DNA from: JBEATZ01 sp041178545
GTDB lineage: Bacteria; Planctomycetota; UBA1135; UBA2386
Assembly (NCBI GenBank): GCA_041178545.1
Contig: JBEGVB010000072.1
Span: forward strand, 1-8,892
Direction of reading: 5' to 3'
DNA length: 8,892 bases
Translations under genes and position numbers: made by a program
The notes under the pieces: generated by a model
What the model saw: the letters and a program-made list of their open reading frames with translations, nothing else
Databases searched by the model: none
Told to the model about the DNA's origin: nothing
Shown here: piece by piece, positions 1 through 7,032 of the stretch
Layout: every line of letters begins with the position of its first letter
Numbering within the stretch: the stretch's first letter is position 1

Positions 1-1064
1 TCGCCAGCGCCCAGAGCCCGGCGATGATCGACTTCCTCGACTCGCAGACCAACCTCGCCACCTCGCCCAACGAGAACTACGCGCGCGAGGTCATGGAGCT
101 GCACACCATCGGCGTGGGCAACTTCACCGAGCCGGACGTCGTGGCCATCTCGCGCGTCTTCACCGGGTGGTCGCGCATCAACGTCGTCCGCAACAGCGTC
201 ACCGAGTCGAGCTACTTCAGCTTCCGTTCGACGGTGCACGACAGCGGCCCCAAGACCACCTCGCTGGGCTGGTCCACACCGGGCTTCACGGGCGCCAACG
301 GCGTGAACGAGGGGATCAGCTTCCTCAACTTCCTCGCCGACCACCGCCTCACCGCCACCCTGTTCGTCACCAAGCTCTGCCAGTTCTTCGTCGCCGACCA
401 GCCGCCGGCAGGACTGCTCGGCCGCGCCATTGCCGCGTTCACCAAGACCGGCGGCAACCTCAAGCAGACCGTGCGCGCCATCCTGCTGGACCCCGAGTTC
501 GGCCTCGGCGCCAAGGCCAAGGTGATGGACGGCTTCGAGTTCGTGGCCAGTGCCGCCCGCAGGCTCAGGCTGGCCCCGCGCCTGCAGCGGTTCCGCAACC
601 CGGCCAGTTCCACGGGTTTCACCGACTACAACGGCTACTCGTCGCTGGCCACCTACGTGGGCAACCTGCGCGCGCGGCCGCACGAGAACATGGTCCCCAC
701 GGGATATGGCGAGGTGGCCGAGGACTGGCAAGGACCTGCCAACGAACTCTCGCGCTGGGACTTCGCCTACAACCTGACCCACAACTCCATCAGCAGCGTC
801 AACCAGCTGGCGGGCCAATCCACCACGTGGGAGGTGACGTTCTTCGTCAACCCACCCACGGACCCGCTCTCCTGCGTGCAGGTGCTGCTCGACCACGTGC
901 TGGACGGCCACGTGCCGCTCAGCACCGACCTGGCGCTCCAGTCGTTCATGAGCACGCGCTGGCAGTCGTCGTGGGGTGCCAAGCCCACGTGGACCAACGT
1001 CCAGTCGTCGCTGCGCGACCTTGCAGGCATCGTGCTGCGCCTCCCCGAGGCCCAGCTCCACTGA
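1..1064 (+). CDS. DUF1800 family protein, C-terminal part (5' end outside window)
   Basis: The frame is open from the left edge (codons from position 3), so the Met at 24 is probably internal. Its product matches the DUF1800 family. The conserved stretch NENYAREVMELHTIGVGNF lies at about residues 15-33 counting from that Met, followed by a VAISRVFTGW segment. Next come the block resembling 'HPATARFIARKLARFF' (LTATLFVTKLCQFFVADQPP), a GGNLKQTVRAILLDPEFG segment and a WQGPANELSRWDF segment near the C-terminus. DUF1800 proteins are usually exported and about 450-600 residues long, so roughly the first 100-250 residues, including any signal peptide, are missing here. No enzymatic activity is established. 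The gene ends in TGA 35 bases before a DUF1501 gene, the usual partner, so the two are probably co-transcribed. Family assignment is firm; function is unknown. Confidence 0.93.
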   Translation, partial: ASAQSPAMIDFLDSQTNLATSPNENYAREVMELHTIGVGNFTEPDVVAISRVFTGWSRINVVRNSVTESSYFSFRSTVHDSGPKTTSLGWSTPGFTGANGVNEGISFLNFLADHRLTATLFVTKLCQFFVADQPPAGLLGRAIAAFTKTGGNLKQTVRAILLDPEFGLGAKAKVMDGFEFVASAARRLRLAPRLQRFRNPASSTGFTDYNGYSSLATYVGNLRARPHENMVPTGYGEVAEDWQGPANELSRWDFAYNLTHNSISSVNQLAGQSTTWEVTFFVNPPTDPLSCVQVLLDHVLDGHVPLSTDLALQSFMSTRWQSSWGAKPTWTNVQSSLRDLAGIVLRLPEAQLH

Positions 1065-1099
1065 CCCACGGCAACCCAACCTTCGATCGAGGCAACGTC

Positions 1100-2383
1100 A
1101 TGACCCGTTCCGACTCGACGCGTCGCTCGTTCCTGCAGTCCTCGGCTGTTGCCGGTGCCGCAGCCCTCACCGTCCCCGCCACCGCCCGCGCGGCGACCTC
1201 GGCGAGCCTGCCCACGGGCAAGGTCGTCGTCGTCGTGTTCCAGCGCGGTGGCGCCGACTTCCTCAACCTCTTCGCGCCCACTGCAGACGCAAACTACGCC
1301 ACCCTGCGTCCCACCATCGGCTTGCGTCCGCCGGGCTCCCCGAGTGGCACCGTCGGGCTTGCCATGGACAGCACGTTTGCCATGCACCCGTCCATGGCAG
1401 GCATCCATGCGGCGTTCACGGCGCCCTCCAGCAAGTGCGCAGTCGTCCACGCGGTCGGCTACTCGCCTGCGAACCGCTCGCACTTCGTGAGCGAGGCGCT
1501 CTACGAGACCTCGCTGCAGGTCAACCAGCTGGACGGCTGGATCAACCGCCACCTGCAGGCCACGGCCGGCCCGAACCAGGGGCCCGTGCGCGCGCTCGCG
1601 ATGCGCGGCTCGCTGCCGCGCTCCATGATGGGTGCGCACGCCGCCTACTCCGTGGCCAGCACGCGCGACCTCGTGCTCGACGGCACCGTCGACGACAAGG
1701 CCGCCCTGCGCTCGGTCATCGAGCAGACCACCACCGCGGGCATGGACCTCAACCGCCAGGGTGCCTACCGCAGTGGCATCGAGGCACTGGGACTCATCGA
1801 CCTGTTCTCGACGCTCTCGCCGTCCACCTACCAGCCGGCCAACGGTGCCGTCTACCCCACGTCCGCGTCGACCGGCTCGGGTACCTCGACCACGACCACC
1901 ACCTTCGGCCAGCAGCTGAAGGAGATCGCCGAGGTCATCAAGGCAGGGCTCGGCATCGAGTTCTTTGCCGTCGACATCGGCGGCTGGGACCACCACTACA
2001 ACCTGCCCTCCTCCATCGCGCCGCTGGCGGCCAACCTGAGCCAGGGCATCAGCGCCTTCTTCACGGACATCGGCGCACTGGCCAGCGACGTCGTGGTCGT
2101 CACCATGTCCGAGTTCGGCCGCGAGGTGCGCCAGAACGGGTCCCAGGGCACCGACCACGGTGTCGGCGGAGCCATGGTGGTGTGGGGCGGCAACGTGCTG
2201 GGCGGCCAGGTGCGCGGCGTGTGGCCGGGCCTTGCCACCAGTGCGCTGCAGGACGGCAGGTTCCTCGCCGCCCGCAACGACTACCGCGACGTGTTGCGCG
2301 AGGTGCTGGTCAGCCACATGGGCGGCACCGACCCGAACTTCGTGTTCCCGGGCCGCACCGCAGTCCCGATCGGGTTGTTCTAG
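1100..2383 (+). CDS. DUF1501 family protein with Tat signal
   Basis: This 427-residue protein starts at ATG 1100, with GAGG seven bases upstream (1090-1093). Residues 7-13 (TRRSFLQ) form a twin-arginine motif, followed by an Ala-rich hydrophobic stretch and an ARA cleavage site near residue 31, so export through Tat as a folded protein is expected. Family signatures are VVVVVFQRGGADFLNLFAP (about 42-60), GGWDHH (294-299), MSEFGR (336-341), TDHG (351-354) and a GGQVRGVWPGL segment. Known of the family: DUF1501 belongs to the alkaline phosphatase/sulfatase-like fold group, and the Asp/His residues in GGWDHH and TDHG resemble metal ligands. Whether it is an active hydrolase is unknown. It is the second gene after DUF1800 and likely shares its transcript. 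An open frame extends further upstream to 167, but that part lies inside the DUF1800 gene and reads as low-complexity Arg/Pro/His, so I chose the internal start. Confidence 0.93.
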   Translation: MTRSDSTRRSFLQSSAVAGAAALTVPATARAATSASLPTGKVVVVVFQRGGADFLNLFAPTADANYATLRPTIGLRPPGSPSGTVGLAMDSTFAMHPSMAGIHAAFTAPSSKCAVVHAVGYSPANRSHFVSEALYETSLQVNQLDGWINRHLQATAGPNQGPVRALAMRGSLPRSMMGAHAAYSVASTRDLVLDGTVDDKAALRSVIEQTTTAGMDLNRQGAYRSGIEALGLIDLFSTLSPSTYQPANGAVYPTSASTGSGTSTTTTTFGQQLKEIAEVIKAGLGIEFFAVDIGGWDHHYNLPSSIAPLAANLSQGISAFFTDIGALASDVVVVTMSEFGREVRQNGSQGTDHGVGGAMVVWGGNVLGGQVRGVWPGLATSALQDGRFLAARNDYRDVLREVLVSHMGGTDPNFVFPGRTAVPIGLF

Positions 2384-2392
2384 TCGGCCGCA

Positions 2393-2420
2393 GCCTGCCC
2401 CGCGTTCAGCGGTGGCAGGC
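2393..2420. terminator. Hairpin at convergent gene junction, possible bidirectional terminator
   Basis: GCCTGCC (2393-2399) pairs with GGCAGGC (2414-2420), and CCGC (2400-2403) with GCGG (2409-2412). This makes an 11-bp stem with one bulged T (2413) and a GTTCA loop. It lies 10 bases past the DUF1501 stop, and the cytochrome stop codon (2406-2408) falls in its loop. No U-tract follows on either strand, so it is not a textbook intrinsic terminator. It could still stop polymerase, protect both 3' ends, or act with Rho. Confidence 0.4.
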
Positions 2421-3440
2421 GTTGCAGTCCATGCCGTTGTCCACGTGCGGGAGTGCCTGGCCGCGGCCGTGGCACTGCCTGCAGTCCATCGCCGGGCTGT
2501 GGCCCGGCGGCTTGGGCGTCGCGAGCCGGTGGCTCGGCGTGTCCTTGTGGCACGTCGTGCAGCTGTTGCCCTCGGTGAGCGGCAGGTGGCACCCCGTGCA
2601 GTGGTTGGAGCGGGTGCCGCCGAAGTTGGCGTTGTGGCTCAACGGCCTCGTCTCCGCGTGGCAGCTGTCGCAGCTGTCCGCACGGTGGCAGGCGCTGCAA
2701 CTCTCGCGGTCCATCTGGGCGATGAGCCCGTGCCCGCGCAGGCGGAAGTAGTTGTTGTGGTTGGCGGGCTGCTCGTCCATGTGGCACTGGACGCAGGACG
2801 ACTCGGTGTGGCAGAGGGAGCAGTTGTCCGCGGTGGCCGTGCTGTCCGAACGCACGACCCGCCCGTGGAAGCGCTTCCAGAGGCCGTCGTGGTTGGGCGG
2901 CAGCTTGTCGGCACGGATGTCCGTGTGGCAGGTCGCGCACTCGTTGGGCTTGGCCTGCTCGACATGGCACTTGGTGCAGTCTGCCATCGACACGGCGAGC
3001 GATGCGTCGACGACGTCGTTCTCGGCGATGCCCTCGTGGCACGAGGTGCACTCCATGCCCTCGACGACGGCATGCTGCTTGTGCGAGAAGATGACGTCGC
3101 CGCCGAGCTTGGTGACCCTCGCCGCCAGGTAGCCGGCCTCGTTGAAGAGCGTGGCGACCTTGGGTCGCTCCGGGTTCTCCTTCTCGAGGTTCTCGTGGCA
3201 CAGGTTGCACTGCGCCAGCGCCGGCATGCCGGGTTGGTCCGAGCTCTCCCAGTCCATGTGGCAGTCGCTGCACTCCATGCCTTGTTCGGCATGCACCTTG
3301 TGGCTGAAGGCAAACGTCTTCTTGCCGCCGAAGGACCCGAGGACCGAGCACCCCGCGACGGTGGCCAGGAGGAGTCCGAGGCTGAACAGCAGCTTGTGCT
3401 GCAGCAGTCGGCCCACATCGTCACGATCTAGAAGCGCCAT
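2406..3440 (-). CDS. 13-heme c-type cytochrome, predicted lipoprotein
   Basis: This 344-residue protein carries thirteen CXXCH haem-attachment motifs, with first cysteines at residues 57, 78, 131, 155, 168, 207, 216, 248, 257, 281, 294, 320 and 339. The N-terminus has a hydrophobic segment (about 16-30) ending in a lipobox, VAGC, with Cys31 as lipidation site. Maturation would therefore be periplasmic with a lipid anchor, probably in the outer membrane. Two segments, FSHKVHAEQGMEC (45-57) and FSHKQHAVVEGMEC (118-131), repeat a cytochrome c3/c7-like module in which the histidines act as distal haem ligands; other His residues outside CXXCH fit bis-His ligation. Start ATG 3440 has GGGGG five bases upstream and overlaps the end of the barrel gene by 13 bases, indicating translational coupling. 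GTG 3416 would give a more conventional signal peptide but has no ribosome-binding site. Likely role: electron transfer with the barrel partner. The multihaem call is certain; the pathway is inferred. Confidence 0.93.
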   Translation of the reverse strand: MALLDRDDVGRLLQHKLLFSLGLLLATVAGCSVLGSFGGKKTFAFSHKVHAEQGMECSDCHMDWESSDQPGMPALAQCNLCHENLEKENPERPKVATLFNEAGYLAARVTKLGGDVIFSHKQHAVVEGMECTSCHEGIAENDVVDASLAVSMADCTKCHVEQAKPNECATCHTDIRADKLPPNHDGLWKRFHGRVVRSDSTATADNCSLCHTESSCVQCHMDEQPANHNNYFRLRGHGLIAQMDRESCSACHRADSCDSCHAETRPLSHNANFGGTRSNHCTGCHLPLTEGNSCTTCHKDTPSHRLATPKPPGHSPAMDCRQCHGRGQALPHVDNGMDCNACHR

Positions 3441-4870
3441 GTTGCCCCCATGCGCAGGAAGTGGAAGTCGTCGATGTCGTTGTCCTCGAGCTCGTAGCCG
3501 AGGTCGAGGGTGGTGCGCCTGCTCAGCTTGTGGCGGCCGCGCACGAACCAGGTCCGCACGTCATCGCGCTCCTCCTCGGAGACGATGTCGTACTTCCATG
3601 CCGAGTAGTAGCTGCCCACGGACGCGCTGGTGTCGGCACTGACCTGGTAGGTCAGGTCGGCACCCCACGTGTCGACGGTGCGCCCGTCGCTGTCCCACAG
3701 GTCGGCGGTGACGCCTGCCGTCAGGCCCTCGACCGGCAGGTCGATGACCGCGACGGTGAAGTAGTAGCGGTCGTAGTCGCGGTTGTTGGTGCCCACGTCT
3801 GCATCGTCGCTGACGCGACGCAAGTCGGTCCCGGCGGTGAGCCGCAGGTGGTCGCCGATGCCCTTGGCCGCGCTCAAGCTGGTCTGGTGGTACGGCTTCA
3901 GCTCCAGCAGCGACCCGTAGTAGGGGTCGAGCTCCAGGACGAGGTCGCCCTGGGTGGTGAGCAGCTTGTACCACGAGGCCTGGACGAAGAAGTCGCTGGG
4001 TGCATGGCGCCAGCTGCCGCGCACGCGCACGTCGCGGTCCTCGTCCTCGAGGCGCGAGTACTGCACGTCGGCGAGCAGGTTCTCGGCGAGGGTCTGCCAC
4101 CAGCCTGCGGCAAGGAGGTCGTTCTCGTGACCGAGCCGCGCCTCGTCCTCGAGGTAGAGGTAGTCGAGTCGCAGCCTGCCGCCCTTCCACGGCCTCGCCT
4201 GCGAGTAGACACCCGCGGTCCAGTCGCCGTCGTTGGAGGCCTCGTACAGGTGGGTGGATGCACCGCCGTAGGCGCCGAACTGCAGCTTGGTGGTGCCGAT
4301 CTCCTCGCTCACGGCGTGGGCACCGTCGAAGTAGACGAACTCGGGCGTCTCCCAGATCGACTGGCGGCCCACGCGCACCTTCTCGAAGCCGTCGACGCGG
4401 TGGAAGTCGGCGTACAGGTCGTAGAGCAACGCGTCCTGCCTGCTGCCGTAGCTGTCGTTGATGCTGCCGAAGGTCTCGTCGTAGCCGTCGATGTCGAGGG
4501 CGAGGCGGCCGACGAAGCGCCCGGTGACCGCATCCTTCTGTTCGTCGCCGTAGTCCGCGCTCAGGGTGCTGAAGACGTCCTGGTCGGTGTCGTTGCTGGT
4601 CCAGCGCAGCCAGTAGCGGGTGGCGAGGGAGCCGCGCAGCTTGGTGGCGGGACTGGAGGGCGCCGGCTCCTTGGCCTGTTGCGGTTCCTGTGCGGCCGTG
4701 GTGCTGGCTGCAGGTGGATCCTGCGGCTGCTGCAGGTGGTCCCCGGGCGGTGCATCACCCGCGACGGCGAGCGGTGCTGCTGCGAGTGCAACGGCGGTGG
4801 CAACTGCGCGGGCCAGCAGCCGCCAGGGGGCAGCTCGTTGCAGGACAGGAGAGGAATCGTTGCCGGGCAT
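3428..4870 (-). CDS. Predicted outer-membrane beta-barrel protein (porin-like), partner of multiheme cytochrome
   Basis: The chosen start is ATG 4870 (480 residues) because GGAGGG sits five bases upstream and a signal peptide follows directly; the frame stays open to 4945, but those extra residues precede the signal. Residues 16-37 are an Arg-containing hydrophobic signal sequence ending AVA, with cleavage before GDAPPG. A Pro/Gln/Ala-rich, probably disordered linker spans about 38-76. From about residue 78 to the end the sequence alternates polar and hydrophobic residues with many Tyr/Trp, for example ATRYWLRW, LRLDYLYLED and RTTLDLGYELED. The last residues are ATWRF, with the terminal Phe typical of BAM-assembled barrels. 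About 400 barrel residues could form roughly 16-20 strands. I do not recognise a named family; general porin and alginate-export-type barrels are alternatives. Overlap with the 13-haem lipoprotein gene suggests it holds or serves that cytochrome in the outer membrane (inference). Confidence 0.82.
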   Translation of the reverse strand: MPGNDSSPVLQRAAPWRLLARAVATAVALAAAPLAVAGDAPPGDHLQQPQDPPAASTTAAQEPQQAKEPAPSSPATKLRGSLATRYWLRWTSNDTDQDVFSTLSADYGDEQKDAVTGRFVGRLALDIDGYDETFGSINDSYGSRQDALLYDLYADFHRVDGFEKVRVGRQSIWETPEFVYFDGAHAVSEEIGTTKLQFGAYGGASTHLYEASNDGDWTAGVYSQARPWKGGRLRLDYLYLEDEARLGHENDLLAAGWWQTLAENLLADVQYSRLEDEDRDVRVRGSWRHAPSDFFVQASWYKLLTTQGDLVLELDPYYGSLLELKPYHQTSLSAAKGIGDHLRLTAGTDLRRVSDDADVGTNNRDYDRYYFTVAVIDLPVEGLTAGVTADLWDSDGRTVDTWGADLTYQVSADTSASVGSYYSAWKYDIVSEEERDDVRTWFVRGRHKLSRRTTLDLGYELEDNDIDDFHFLRMGATWRF

Positions 4871-4963
4871 GGGTCCCTCCGGGCGGGAGAACGAGGATCG
4901 TCTCCGCGGCGGGTTGCACCACAATGCGCCCTTGTGCGCAGGCACCCCGGGCTCCGGGGCGCC
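4871..4963 (-). other. Short intergenic leader of the barrel-cytochrome pair
   Basis: These 93 bases separate the upstream outer-membrane protein gene from the barrel gene. The 5' portion is the hairpin described at 4941-4963. A weaker hairpin follows (TGCGC ... GCGCA on the minus strand, about 4925-4940), then a GGAGGG ribosome-binding site just before ATG 4870. I see no convincing sigma-70 promoter. Whether the downstream pair is read through from the epimerase operon or has its own promoter cannot be decided from sequence. Confidence 0.4.
4941..4963 (-). terminator. Strong GC hairpin directly after outer-membrane protein stop codon
   Basis: On the minus strand GGCGCCCCGG pairs with CCGGGGTGCC across an AGC loop, an unbroken 10-bp stem with one G-U wobble. 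It begins at the first base after the TGA of the gene ending at 4964. The wobble position would be an A-C mismatch if read from the plus strand, so the structure is best formed in minus-strand RNA. No U-run follows; partial termination, 3'-end protection or processing between operon segments are all possible. Confidence 0.5.
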
Positions 4964-5929
4964 TCAGATCCGCAGGCCCAGGTAGAGGTAGAGGCCCGAG
5001 AAGTCGTACTGCACGTCGAGCTCGAGGGGTGCCTCGCGGGCCATCGCGTCGAAGTGGAACCAGTTGAGCGAGGCTCCGACGCAAGCATGCTCCGCCACGT
5101 CGTACTCCAGCCCGATGCTGGCATCGAGGATGCTGCCCTCGACGCGGTCGAGCGAACCGATGTTGCTCTGCAGGTCGACGTAGAAGTACTGGAGGAGGCC
5201 CACGGCGCGCAGCCCGTCGGCCAGTGCCCAGCCTCCCTGGACGGCGAAGACGGGGAGGGGCACCGGGGTGCGGAACGTCTCGGAGTCCTCGACGGCGATG
5301 CCGCCGCCGCTGCCCCCGGAGCCGGCGCTCGCCTGTCCCTGCATGGACGCCCTGAGCATCATCCCGTAGACGCCGAGGCCCACCCCAAGCTCGTGGTCGT
5401 CGCCGGCGAGGACGTTGTAGGTGTAGCGGAGGGGGATGACCTCGGTCTGCAACTCGGCGGTGACCGAGGCACCGAGGTCGAACTCCAGCTCGCCCCAGCG
5501 GATCTCGCGCTCGATCGTGCGCGTGCCGCTGCGTTGGAGGTCGAACCAGCCGAGGTCGATGCGATGGCGCCTGCCGATGCGCCAGTAGAGGTCGGCCCGG
5601 AACGAGTCCGTGTCCTCGGCCATGTCGATCTCGTCCTCGAGCCGCACGCTGGTGCCGATGCCGAAGTCCGAGTCGAGCCGTGCGCGCGTGTCGAATGCCG
5701 AGGCGAACAGGCTGCCGACGCGCAACCCCACGGTCTCGTCGAAGGGTCCGAGCCGCTCCTCCCGCGGTGCCGCAACTGCCTGCTGCAGGCGCGATGGCTC
5801 GCACAGGGGCTGCCCGGTGCCGGCACCCGTTGCACAGGCCTGGATGCAGCAGACCACCGGCGCGAGCAGGGCGAGAGGGATGCGCACGGCGAGCATTGGA
5901 ATCCTCAGGACTGCCACGGGCAATTTCAT
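4964..5929 (-). CDS. Predicted outer-membrane protein, exported, unknown family
   Basis: This is a 321-residue product from ATG 5929, whose A-T-G-A overlaps the stop of the upstream epimerase gene and points to translational coupling. An alternative start, ATG 5896, has a better ribosome-binding site (GAGGA, five bases upstream) and gives a tidy signal peptide. The hydrophobic N-terminus (residues 12-32) ends in cysteines; IQAC at 29-32 is a possible but imperfect lipobox. After it, alternating segments such as LGWFDLQR, LRYTYNVL, LGVGLGVYG, GLLQYFYVDLQS, DASIGLEYDV and GLYLYLGLRI read as amphipathic beta strands, consistent with a barrel of roughly 8-12 strands. A Gly/Ser-rich insert (QASAGSGGSGGG) near the middle is probably a flexible loop. 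I do not recognise the family. Its link to the epimerase hints at an envelope or lipid role, but that is inference. Confidence 0.78.
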   Translation of the reverse strand: MKLPVAVLRIPMLAVRIPLALLAPVVCCIQACATGAGTGQPLCEPSRLQQAVAAPREERLGPFDETVGLRVGSLFASAFDTRARLDSDFGIGTSVRLEDEIDMAEDTDSFRADLYWRIGRRHRIDLGWFDLQRSGTRTIEREIRWGELEFDLGASVTAELQTEVIPLRYTYNVLAGDDHELGVGLGVYGMMLRASMQGQASAGSGGSGGGIAVEDSETFRTPVPLPVFAVQGGWALADGLRAVGLLQYFYVDLQSNIGSLDRVEGSILDASIGLEYDVAEHACVGASLNWFHFDAMAREAPLELDVQYDFSGLYLYLGLRI

Positions 5930-6909
5930 GCCTCGATCCCCGCAGCAGCGCGGATGCCGGGGTCCACGGGACCGGGCCGGTACCCCAGCTCGTCCTGCGC
6001 CTTGCGCGACGAGTACCAGAACCAGTACGGGCTGAGCCGCAGGATCTGTGCAGTGAGTGGCGGCTTGCTGCCGAACAGGGTCTCCTTGGCGCCGACCACG
6101 GCCGCGAGCGCCCGTGCGACCCAGTCGGGCGGCACCCACGTGGGTGGCTTGCTGCCCACGACGCGCGCGATGCGCTCGAAGAGCTGGCGGCCGGTGAGGT
6201 TCTCGCCGCCGAGGATGTAGCGCTCGCCGCTCCGACCGTGGTCCACGGCCTGCAGGCAGCCACGGCACACGTCGACGACGTTGGCCACGTTGATGCCGCC
6301 GGGCGGCGCGAAGGGGACCCTGCCCTGCAGCAGGGCATCGATGAGGGAGCCGTCCGACTTGCGCCGGTCGCCTGCGCCGTACATCGAGGGCGGGTTGACG
6401 ACGACGGCATCCAGGCCGCGGGCCACCTCTGCGCGCAAGGCATCCTCGGCAGCGCGCTTGGTGTCGCAGTAGCCGATGCGCAGCGGCCCGAAGTTGTAGG
6501 TCGCGGTCTCGTCCAGCTCGCGCGGCGTGTCCGAGCACGCGACGGCGGAGATGGTGGACATGTGCAGCATGCGTCGCACCCGCGCTTGCCGGGCCATGGC
6601 CGCGATGCGGGCGACTGCATCGACGTTGACCCGTTGCATGGCGGCCCTGTCCTCGGGGCGGAACGAGACGACCGCCGCAAGGTGCACCACGAGCTCGGCA
6701 CCTGCGATGCCGCGCTGCAGGGCCACCTCGTCCTCGAGCGACCCCTCGACGCGTTCGTGTGCGAGCTGCTCCAGCGCAGGCACGTGCTGTCCTGGGCGGA
6801 CGAGGCAACGCAGCCGGTATCGCTCCGCGAGCATGGGTGCGAGGTTCGCACCCACGAACCCCGAGGCGCCGGTCAGGAAGCAGACACCCGAACTCACGCG
6901 GCCCTGCAC
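5926..6909 (-). CDS. NAD(P)-dependent epimerase/reductase, extended SDR (HpnA/dihydroflavonol-reductase-like)
   Basis: This 327-residue cytoplasmic enzyme has a complete extended short-chain dehydrogenase pattern. The Rossmann motif TGASGFVG is at residues 13-20, HLAA at 76-79, a catalytic Ser/Thr region HMSTIS at 116-121 and the active-site pair Tyr147 and Lys151 in YCDTK. VVNPPSMYGAGD follows (about 168-179), and GERYILGGENLT in the C-terminal half is typical of hopanoid-associated HpnA and dihydroflavonol-4-reductase-like proteins. Substrate is uncertain: sugar epimerisation or ketone reduction on a lipid or nucleotide-sugar intermediate are candidates. No other hopanoid gene is in view, so the symbol hpnA is not assigned. 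The first codon is GTG 6909 with no ribosome-binding site; GTG 6897 also precedes the Rossmann fold and has a weak AGGG upstream. It diverges from the symporter and overlaps the next minus-strand gene by ATGA. Confidence 0.92.
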   Translation of the reverse strand: MQGRVSSGVCFLTGASGFVGANLAPMLAERYRLRCLVRPGQHVPALEQLAHERVEGSLEDEVALQRGIAGAELVVHLAAVVSFRPEDRAAMQRVNVDAVARIAAMARQARVRRMLHMSTISAVACSDTPRELDETATYNFGPLRIGYCDTKRAAEDALRAEVARGLDAVVVNPPSMYGAGDRRKSDGSLIDALLQGRVPFAPPGGINVANVVDVCRGCLQAVDHGRSGERYILGGENLTGRQLFERIARVVGSKPPTWVPPDWVARALAAVVGAKETLFGSKPPLTAQILRLSPYWFWYSSRKAQDELGYRPGPVDPGIRAAAGIEA

Positions 6910-6915
6910 ACCATG

Positions 6916-6927
6916 GCAAGTGCTTGC
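6916..6927. promoter_or_regulatory. Small palindrome in the divergent intergenic region, possible operator
   Basis: GCAAG-TG-CTTGC is a perfect 5-bp inverted repeat beginning seven bases upstream of the epimerase GTG 6909, followed directly by a GCATGC palindrome. The 123 bases between the divergent genes (6910-7032) must hold promoters for both directions, but I find no hexamer pair close to consensus. An operator role is only a suggestion; chance palindromes of this size are common. Confidence 0.2.
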
Positions 6928-7032
6928 ATGCGCGCGAGCTTACCCGGTCGCTCCACCGCTCGACGGCGGGAAGCGCTGGGGTGGCGGCAGGGAGGAGGGT
7001 ACGGTTCCGCCCCGCAACGGACGAACCAACCG

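Noticed and set aside
167..1099. Upstream extension of the DUF1501 reading frame
   Set aside because: It overlaps the DUF1800 coding region out of frame; the Tat signal and ribosome-binding site place the start at 1100.
767..2317. A 516-residue minus-strand frame opposite DUF1800/DUF1501
   Set aside because: Product is repetitive Gly/Arg/Val/His-rich with no motif; both plus-strand genes match families over this interval.
976..2751. A 591-residue plus-strand frame across DUF1501 and into the cytochrome
   Set aside because: Arg/Pro/His-rich out-of-frame reading that runs through two real genes on opposite strands.
4871..4945. Longer start for the barrel protein at 4945
   Set aside because: It would put 25 charged residues before the signal peptide and ignore the GGAGGG site before ATG 4870.
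3461..6220. A 919-residue open frame on the plus strand opposite the barrel and outer-membrane protein genes
   Set aside because: It crosses two minus-strand genes that have signal peptides and ribosome-binding sites, and its product is Val/Ala/Gly/Arg-rich low complexity. Long antisense frames are expected where third positions are nearly all G or C.
5680..7032. Upstream extension of the symporter frame to 892 residues
   Set aside because: It lies antisense to the epimerase and outer-membrane protein genes and has no membrane or domain features; the family N-terminus begins at 7033.
6910..7032. Sigma-70 promoters between epimerase and symporter
   Set aside because: Candidate hexamers such as TTGCAT (6924) or TACGGT (7000) have no partner at 16-18 bases.
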